A stretch of 22,768 nt of DNA, taken from contig JAJJLU010000695.1 of the NCBI GenBank assembly GCA_023807065.1, positions 1 to 22,768 on the forward strand, given 5' to 3'. Of this stretch, positions 17,243 through 22,768 are shown in pieces; within the stretch, counting starts at the first letter, position 1, and every line of letters starts with the position of its first letter. The translations under genes and the position numbers were made by a program. The stretch comes from Isotricha intestinalis. Its lineage: Eukaryota; Ciliophora; Litostomatea; Vestibuliferida; Isotrichidae. The notes below the pieces were generated by a model. The model saw nothing but the letters and a program-made list of their open reading frames with translations, was not told where the DNA came from and did not search any database.

Positions 17243-18297
17243 ATGGAAAGAATCAAAAGAAATTAAATTCAAATAAGACTTTGTGGTAATGAATGGGTTG
17301 GGAAAACAAATATGTCAACAGTATACACAAAAAAATAATTTAATATAGAATATATATCAAAATAGGTTTTAATTGCTTATTAAGAGAAGAAAAAAAAAAA
17401 ATAGTTTCTGAAGAAAATAAGATACAGCAGGACAAGAAAGATTTAAATCAATTTCAATACAATATGTAAAAAAATTGTTTAGGAATATTATTAGTTTATT
17501 CAATTAATGATAAAAGAAGTTTTGAAGATTTAGAAAATTGGATTAAAGATATTAATGCTCAAAAAATATATGATAACATTTATCTTGTTTTAATTGGTAA
17601 TAAAAGTGATTTAGAAAAAGAGAGAAAAATATATTTTGAAGAAGGAGAAAAATTTGCTTTAAAATATAATATGGAATTTTTTGAAACTTCTGCTAAAGAT
17701 AATATTAATATTAATGAATCTTTTAATGCTTTAATTGATGAAGTTATTTATATTTATAAAGATGAATTTTTTGAATTGAAAACTAAAGAAGGGAAAATTA
17801 TATATAAAATGGAGATAAATATAATGGTTTTCTTTTGAACAATGTAAAAGAAGAAAAGGAAAAATGAAATATAATAATGGAGATATGTATAAAGGAAATT
17901 TTAAATTAAATAAGAAAAAGGGAAAAGGGATTTTATGTTTTAATCAAGAAGATTATTTAAAAATAATTCAAAATATTTATTTTTTTGATAAGAATAATAA
18001 AATATTATTTAATTTAAATTTGAAAAATTCAATATATATTGGAGAGTTTATTAATGATAAAAAAGAAGGAAAAGGGATATATTTATGAATAATGATGAAT
18101 TAGTTAATGAAAATATAATATATGAAGGAGAATTTAAAAATAATAAAATGAATGGAATAGTATATTTCTATTTTAAGAATGGAAATTATATAAAAGGACA
18201 TTGGAAAGATGATTTATTCGATAATTCTCAAGAAAATATTCTTTATTTAAAATATTTAAATATATTTAATAAAAAACAATATAATATAATAATTTAA
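17243..18297 (+). pseudogene. Decayed Rab-like GTPase fused to MORN repeats (copy 1)
   Basis: ATG 17243 reads MERIKRN, TAA (17264-17266), then IQIRLCGNEWVGKT: a P-loop (GxxxxGKT, 17285-17308). In-frame TAA and TAG follow. G3 DTAGQERF is at 17421-17444. After a one-base shift in the seven-A run, a long frame reads CLGILLVYSINDKRSFEDLE, GNKSDL (G4, 17596-17613) and FFETSAKD (G5). This is the Rab/Ras order. After a lost A near 17805, the frame goes straight into MORN units (NGDKYNGFLLNN, then KMKYNNGDMYKGNFKLNKKKGKGIL, split here for length; IYIGEFINDKKEGKGIY; IIYEGEFKNNKMNGIVYF). Another lost T near 18083 separates the last two. No C-terminal Cys prenylation motif is seen. MORN repeats bind membranes, so they may replace the lipid anchor. 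Dead as it stands. Confidence 0.75.
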
Positions 18298-18664
18298 TCA
18301 AAAAGGAAATTTAAAAATCAAGAAAAAAACCTTTCTTATATGTCAAATTCAAAATCAATTAATATATAATTTAGTAAATGCCAAATATAATTATATTATA
18401 AAAATGAAGTTAATTTTAATTTTAGTTTTAATAAAACTTATATGAATGCAATGATATATAAAAAATATAATAAGAAATTTCATTTTTTAATTTCACTTTT
18501 GAAAAAATTATGAAATAATCATCAAATTGATGACCATCTTTTAATAGTTTAAATGTGAAATAAAAGAAATAAAATAAATTATATAACAATTCATTCTTCT
18601 TTTTAATTACACTTATAAAATAAATATAATAAATATTCATTTTATCTTTGTTAAATATTAATTA
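18298..18664 (+). pseudogene. Possible further 3' remnant of the Rab-MORN gene
   Basis: One frame from about 18310 reads NFKNQEKNLSYMSNSKSINI, TAA, then a second open run with SFNKTYMNAMIYKKYNKKFH and FLISLLKKL to TGA at about 18510. The composition fits coding sequence but it matches nothing I know. It may be the end of the gene before it. Confidence 0.25.
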
Positions 18665-18801
18665 TATCATAAAAAATGTTCCAACTCCCCCAAATTAAAA
18701 AGACGACAAAATTTTTTGAGAGGGGAGGGAGTCTGAACGAAAATGAAATTTTATGGATTAAAAAAATTTTAAGGAGGGGAGTTGGAACATTTTTTACGGT
18801 A
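18665..18801. mobile_element. MITE-like inverted-repeat element, 137 bp, TA-flanked
   Basis: aaaaaatgttccaactcccc (18671-18690) is matched exactly by its reverse complement at 18776-18795. With two differences the repeats extend to the ends: tatcat... on the left and ...acggta on the right (reverse complement taccgt). The element is bounded by TA on both sides, the target duplication of Tc1/mariner/pogo-type transposons. It has no ORF. Its ends share TACCGTAAA with the element at 22148-22382. Confidence 0.75.
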
Positions 18802-19995
18802 TTATTAATCTGATTTTCAATTAAAAAAAATACAAAAAAATTAAATTTTTTAAAGAAATAGCAATCATTTGATGATGGAGAAATAAATGAATAATTATTT
18901 AATAAAAGAAAAAAGTGAAGTGAATAATGAAAAAATAATAAAAAATTTATTTGATGATAAATGGAAGATTTTCATTTATTATATTTTAATTCTCATTAAT
19001 TTAATTGAATTGGAAAAATAAAAGTATGACTGTTAATATCGTTTTCTTAATTTATTATTTATTTTTTGAATATTATTAAATTTATCATTAATTTGATTTT
19101 TATTAATAATATTAAATTGCTTTAAATTCCTTATCATTTTCTTTCTTGCTAATGTTTGAATCATTATATATAATTTATTTTCTTTGAATATATTTTCTAT
19201 TTATCATTGTTGATTGAAAATAATGATTAGTATGTAATTGTTTATATTATAATAATATGTGAAAAATAAAATATCATATAATTTTGAAGATAATAAATAT
19301 CTGAGTTGAGAAAAATTATATGTGATTCCATTAAGTAAAATTGAATTATAAAATAATAATAAAAAAATTTATAATTGATTTTTTTTTAACAGGAAAAAAG
19401 AAAGTCAGAAAAAATAAAATGTTTTAAATAAAAAATTTACCCAAGGAAAACAATACTTATAAAGCATTTAAATGTAATTAATATTTTGTATTTTTAAGAA
19501 TTTAAAAATTAATATAATATATCATTACAAAAAGTACAAAGCTATAAATTATTTTAAATAAAATTATATTATTTTAAAGAAAGATTCCTTTTTAAAAATA
19601 TACAAATATTTTTACTTGATTTCCATAAACAGAGAGAATCTTTTCTGTGTTAAAGGACTTTACAAAGGAACGAAATTTTAAAAAGGTTATAGTTTTAGTA
19701 CAATTCAAAGTTATCAAATACACCAATTAATTACTAAATCATTAGAATAAGAAGGAAAATATAGAATATTTAAAAAAAAACAAAGAATTAATGAAAGAAA
19801 TAATTAAATTATTAAAAAATTAAATTAATATTGAATTTTTTTTGTGGGAAATATTCAAATTTAGATTTCCTGTTTTATATAATTTGGCATTTTTTATTGA
19901 TTTTGATTTTAAATTTAATTTTAATTTTTGTAAGTTAAAATGTTTTTTATTGATGATTGAATTGGTGTAATCTCGCCATTCTTGTAAAAAAGAGC
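18802..19995. other. AT-rich subtelomeric stretch, no gene seen
   Basis: No frame stays open for long. Bases about 19640-19790 have slightly higher complexity and two frames with short open runs (NLFCVKGLYKGTKF and SFSTIQSYQIHQLITKSLE), probably an old gene remnant that I cannot identify. Confidence 0.35.
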
Positions 19996-20275
19996 AAAAA
20001 AAAAAAAAAAAAAACCTCCTGACAAAAAAATTTGCTCAGAAAAACTGAGTTTTCAATAATTTTGAAATTTGACTGAAACTTGTCCCCTTAAATATTGACA
20101 AAAATGTATGAAATTTTTGGGGACTTAATGTAAAGATTACTATATTTACATTAATATATATTAAAAATTTATTTTTTAATGCATTTTTTAGAAAAATATA
20201 ATTTAAAACCTTAATAAAACCACCCCCTCCCAAAAAAAAATTGGCTTGTTCTTTAGGGTGGGGGTTCTTCTAACC
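19996..20275. repeat. Patch of homopolymers, G/C runs and hairpins
   Basis: It starts with a run of 19 A (19996-20014). It then has three hairpins: ctcag/ctgag (20035-20049), gtcccc/ggggac (20082-20124), and ttaatgtaaa/tttacattaa (20125-20154, perfect 10 bp). Near the right end are accccctccc and gggtgggggtt. The words cctcctgacaaaaaaatttg and ccccctcccaaaaaaaaattgg look like a diverged direct repeat. It may be one or more decayed mobile elements of the same sort as the TA-flanked ones, but I cannot define ends. Confidence 0.4.
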
Positions 20276-20569
20276 TACTTTTACTTTAAATACATTAATT
20301 CAATTGAAAATAGTTTTTATTCAGTATTTTCATAAATCTAATTGGATTGACATAATTTTAGTTAATAATATTAATTAATTACCAAGAAAATTAAATTATT
20401 ATTGAATTTATTCTTATTTTAATGCATTAAAATATATTTCGAAAATTAACTTTTTGGATGAAATAATTAATATGAATTAGTGATATTTGATTTTTGTGAT
20501 TGTTTTTTATTCTTATATATTAAATAAAACATTTAAATTAAAATAAAAAAAATAAAAGCATCATTCAAA

Positions 20570-21956
20570 AGGAGGAGATAAAGTTGGAGTTTCATCTATG
20601 ATAAATCAATATGTATAAAAAATCTTTATTATGTTAATCTTGCTGATGAAAAAATACATGAATTCATTAATATGAAATTAAAAGAATTAAAATTAGAATT
20701 TGGGATTTACTGGATTGCAAGATGAATGCAATATTCAGGAAAAATTCAGATATTGTTTTAATTGTTTGTGATATAACAAATAGAAAATCTTTTGAAGAAT
20801 TAACTTCAATCAATTAATGTTGTTAAAGAATCTAATAAAAATAAAGAAATAAGATTTGGTATTATTGGGAATAAGAAAGATTTATTTAAATATAAAGAAG
20901 TTAATAATAAAGAAGGAGAAGAATTTGCAAAAGATAATAATGCTTTATTTTTTGAAACAAGAGCTGTAGATTATGAGAGTGTTGAATATTTTTTTAAAAC
21001 AGCATGTAAATTTTATTTAAATAAGATAGAAGAAGAAAAAAATGAAATCAAAGAAGGAAAAGAAGCAATAAAATACGATAATTGAGATAAAAATATTGGA
21101 TTTATAAAAAATAATTCAAAAGTAGGAAAAGGAAAAATGAAATTTAATAATAAAGAAAAATGTGATGGATATTAGAATAATAAAGAATTAAATGGAAATG
21201 GAAAAATATATTATAATAATAATAATAAATTTGAAGGATATTTTATAAATGGGAAAAGAGAAAGAAAAGGAATAATTAAAATAGAAAATAATATATTAAT
21301 ATTTAATTTAATTTTTTTTTAATTCCTTTTTAATATTATATTTTTCTTTCAATGACATATAATCAAATTTTTTGATTTTATTTCTGAACTTTAAAATCTC
21401 TCTTACAATAAAATAAAATCTAATAATTTATCATTAAAATTATTTAAAAAAATCATTTTTAGATAAAAATTTCTAAAATAAATTAGAAAAAAAATAATAT
21501 AAAGTATTTTTTGAATAAAAATAATAAATAAATAATTTTATGGCATAATAATTAATATAAAAAAATGAATGGAGAAATATTATATGGTGAATTTTATAAT
21601 AAGAATGAAGGATTATTTTGTTTAAATGAAGAAGATTCTAATATTATAAAAAATATTAATATTAATTATTTAATTGAAATATTTAATTTTGAATTAAAAG
21701 ACTTATTTTATAAGGATAAAAATAAAAATAATAAAAAATAAGGTGAAGGAATAGTATATATGAATAAAAGAAATATCATTATAAATTAATATATGAAGGT
21801 GAATTTAAAGAAGATTTAAAAGAAGGATTTGGTAAAATATATTATCAAACAGGAAATATTCTAGAAAGTAATTGGAAAGAAAATAATATAGATGAAGAAA
21901 TAAAATCCATTTTTTATTTAAATAATATTTTAGAAAATATAGTATTAAAAAATTAA
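20570..21956 (+). pseudogene. Decayed Rab-like GTPase plus MORN repeats (copy 2)
   Basis: The first part reads GGDKVGVSSMINQYV, a P-loop with Val where Lys should be, then TAA. A later frame gives DIVLIVCDITNRKSFEELTS; a further one gives GNKKDL (G4, 20867-20884) and FFETRAVDYESVEYFF (G5 region, normally ETSAK). It runs on into MORN units (GFIKNNSKVGKGKMKFNN; GNGKIYYNNNNKFEGYFING) with TGA at 21083-21085 in place of the Gly of NGD and TAG at 21173-21175. After a gap, more MORN-like pieces lie at 21565-21785 (MNGEILYGEFYNKNEGLF) and 21792-21956 (YEGEFKEDLKEGFGKIYYQ). The layout matches copy 1, including the acidic insert between MORN units, so the two are tandem paralogues in the same direction. 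This copy is more decayed. Confidence 0.7.
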
Positions 21957-22147
21957 ATGAAATTAAAATGAATGAATATATTAATAAGAAAATATTTAAA
22001 TGTTTTGGTAATAAGACAAAGAATTTGAATTTCAATCATCTTTATTGAAAATATAAAATACTCAATAATTTATCATTAAAATTGAATATTTTAAATGAAA
22101 ATAAAATAAAAAATCATTAGATTCAAAAACTATAAAACATAATAAAT
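21957..22147. other. AT-rich spacer, no feature seen
   Basis: A short A/T-rich interval between the second Rab-MORN remnant and the inverted-repeat element. Confidence 0.4.
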
Positions 22148-22382
22148 TACCGTAAACCCCTTAATAGTGCCCCCTCACTTCAATGTGAGAAAGATTTTTC
22201 ATGGGGGGCACTAATAGGAAACATTTCCTAATTCAAATTTTTTTTTAAAATTCAAGATTATCAAGGATCATAGTATAAATTTATTGACTTAAATCAAAAA
22301 ATTTTAGGGGGGCATTATTACTGGTACTAAAATTTTTGGGCAGACCCAAAATTTTGGGGGTACTATTAAGGGGTTTAAGGTA
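22148..22382. mobile_element. MITE-like inverted-repeat element, 235 bp, TA-flanked
   Basis: The left end (22148-22174, starting taccgtaaacccc) and the reverse complement of the right end (22356-22382, starting taccttaaacccc) match at 25 of 27 bases. The terminal TA on each side fits a TA target duplication. Inside are further C and G runs (gtgccccctcac, ggggggcac, ggggggcat) but no ORF. The end sequence has the look of pogo/Tc1-mariner repeats (TACMGTAAACCCC). It is non-autonomous; no transposase is in the window. Confidence 0.8.
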
Positions 22383-22535
22383 TTTGAATTTCCTAAATTT
22401 AAAGGAGAAAAAGGGTATTTTTTTCTTTTTAATATATTTTAATTAATTTTTTTATAAATTGTTAAAATAATTATTTCAGTAGAAGGTTAATATAATTTAA
22501 TAATTGTATAAAAAATTAAATAATATATATATATA

Positions 22536-22609
22536 TACAGTAATCCACCAAATAGTTGTCTCCAAAAAAAATAATCTACCTAAAAAATTTTTCACTTAAT
22601 AGTGTCCCC
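22536..22609. mobile_element. Partial third copy of the same inverted-repeat end
   Basis: tacagtaatccaccaaatag (22536-22555), followed by ttgtctcc, lines up with the 22148 end, with the TAC-GTAA start, a C-rich block and AATAGT kept. A second related word, cttaatagtgtcccc, lies at 22595-22609. No matching right end is visible before the heptamer array, so it is truncated, possibly by chromosome breakage and telomere addition. A short (AT)n run precedes it (22523-22537). Confidence 0.4.
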
Positions 22610-22736
22610 AAAAAAAAATTGTCCAAATATTAAAATCACACTCCCATATCAATTGTGTACGATAATAATTTATCATTTAATTTTATATAATTTTAATTTA
22701 TTTAATAAAATAATATTTAAATTCTTTTTATTTATA

Positions 22737-22768
22737 TTGGGGATTGGGGATTGGGGATTGGGGATTGG
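22737..22768 (+). repeat. Putative telomere: TTGGGGA heptamer array
   Basis: Four full units of TTGGGGA and a partial TTGG run to the window's last base. The G-rich strand reads 5' to 3' toward the end, the polarity of a telomere, and the flank is gene-poor with mobile-element debris and decayed gene copies. With only about 4.5 units, an internal satellite cannot be excluded. Confidence 0.65.

Noticed and set aside
19640..19790. Mitochondrial-carrier-like words (GLYKG)
   Set aside because: Only one short word fits; no membrane spans or repeat carrier motifs follow.
20036..20233. 65-codon minus-strand ORF starting MGGGG
   Set aside because: It falls across hairpins and homopolymer runs and has no sensible composition or neighbours.
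1..22768. tRNA genes, rRNA genes, CRISPR arrays
   Set aside because: I found no tRNA B-box-like sequence, no conserved rRNA blocks and no regularly spaced repeats.

Overview
The window looks like the end of a chromosome from a unicellular eukaryote with a very AT-rich genome. The evidence is about 80% A+T by eye, proteins rich in Asn, Lys, Ile and Glu, a RING/TRAF zinc-finger protein, Rab-like GTPases joined to MORN repeats, a likely 58-nt GT-AG intron, and a G-rich heptamer array (TTGGGGA, four units and a bit) running off the right edge with its G-rich strand pointing outward, as a telomere would. I cannot name the species. The large intact ORFs contain no internal TAA, TAG or TGA and end at TAA or TGA, so the standard code fits them.

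Layout. Bases 1-900 hold no gene I can support. Bases 900-2590 hold a broken minus-strand gene whose frames, read together, give an N-terminal region, a beta-helix-like carbohydrate-binding segment and a bacterial-type glycosyltransferase with a DDD motif. Bases 2915-5840 hold a broken plus-strand gene for a cell-surface protein: signal peptide, poly-Glu tract, one EGF domain, ectodomain and about five membrane segments. A second, partial EGF copy follows at about 5979-6104. A remnant of unknown function with one intron lies at 6939-7296. Bases 7469-16628 are a tidy block of four intact plus-strand genes: a 942-aa coiled-coil protein with a PH-like end, a 542-aa RING/TRAF-zinc-finger protein, a basic 262-aa hypothetical protein, and a 974-aa Asn-rich protein with an acidic tail. 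From 16.6 kb to the end is subtelomeric: two tandem, decayed Rab-MORN genes, at least two small inverted-repeat elements flanked by TA (MITE-like) with related ends, G/C-run patches and hairpins, then the telomere-like array.

How it fits together. The four intact genes share strand and are closely spaced but are not obviously one pathway; the coiled-coil/PH and RING/TRAF proteins look like structural or signalling proteins. On both sides lie broken copies of cell-surface, glycosylation and small-GTPase genes, as expected for fast-evolving chromosome ends. Almost all frame breaks in the broken genes are single-base losses in A, T or G runs. The intact genes contain many longer A runs with no break, which favours real decay over assembly error, but this needs read-level checking.
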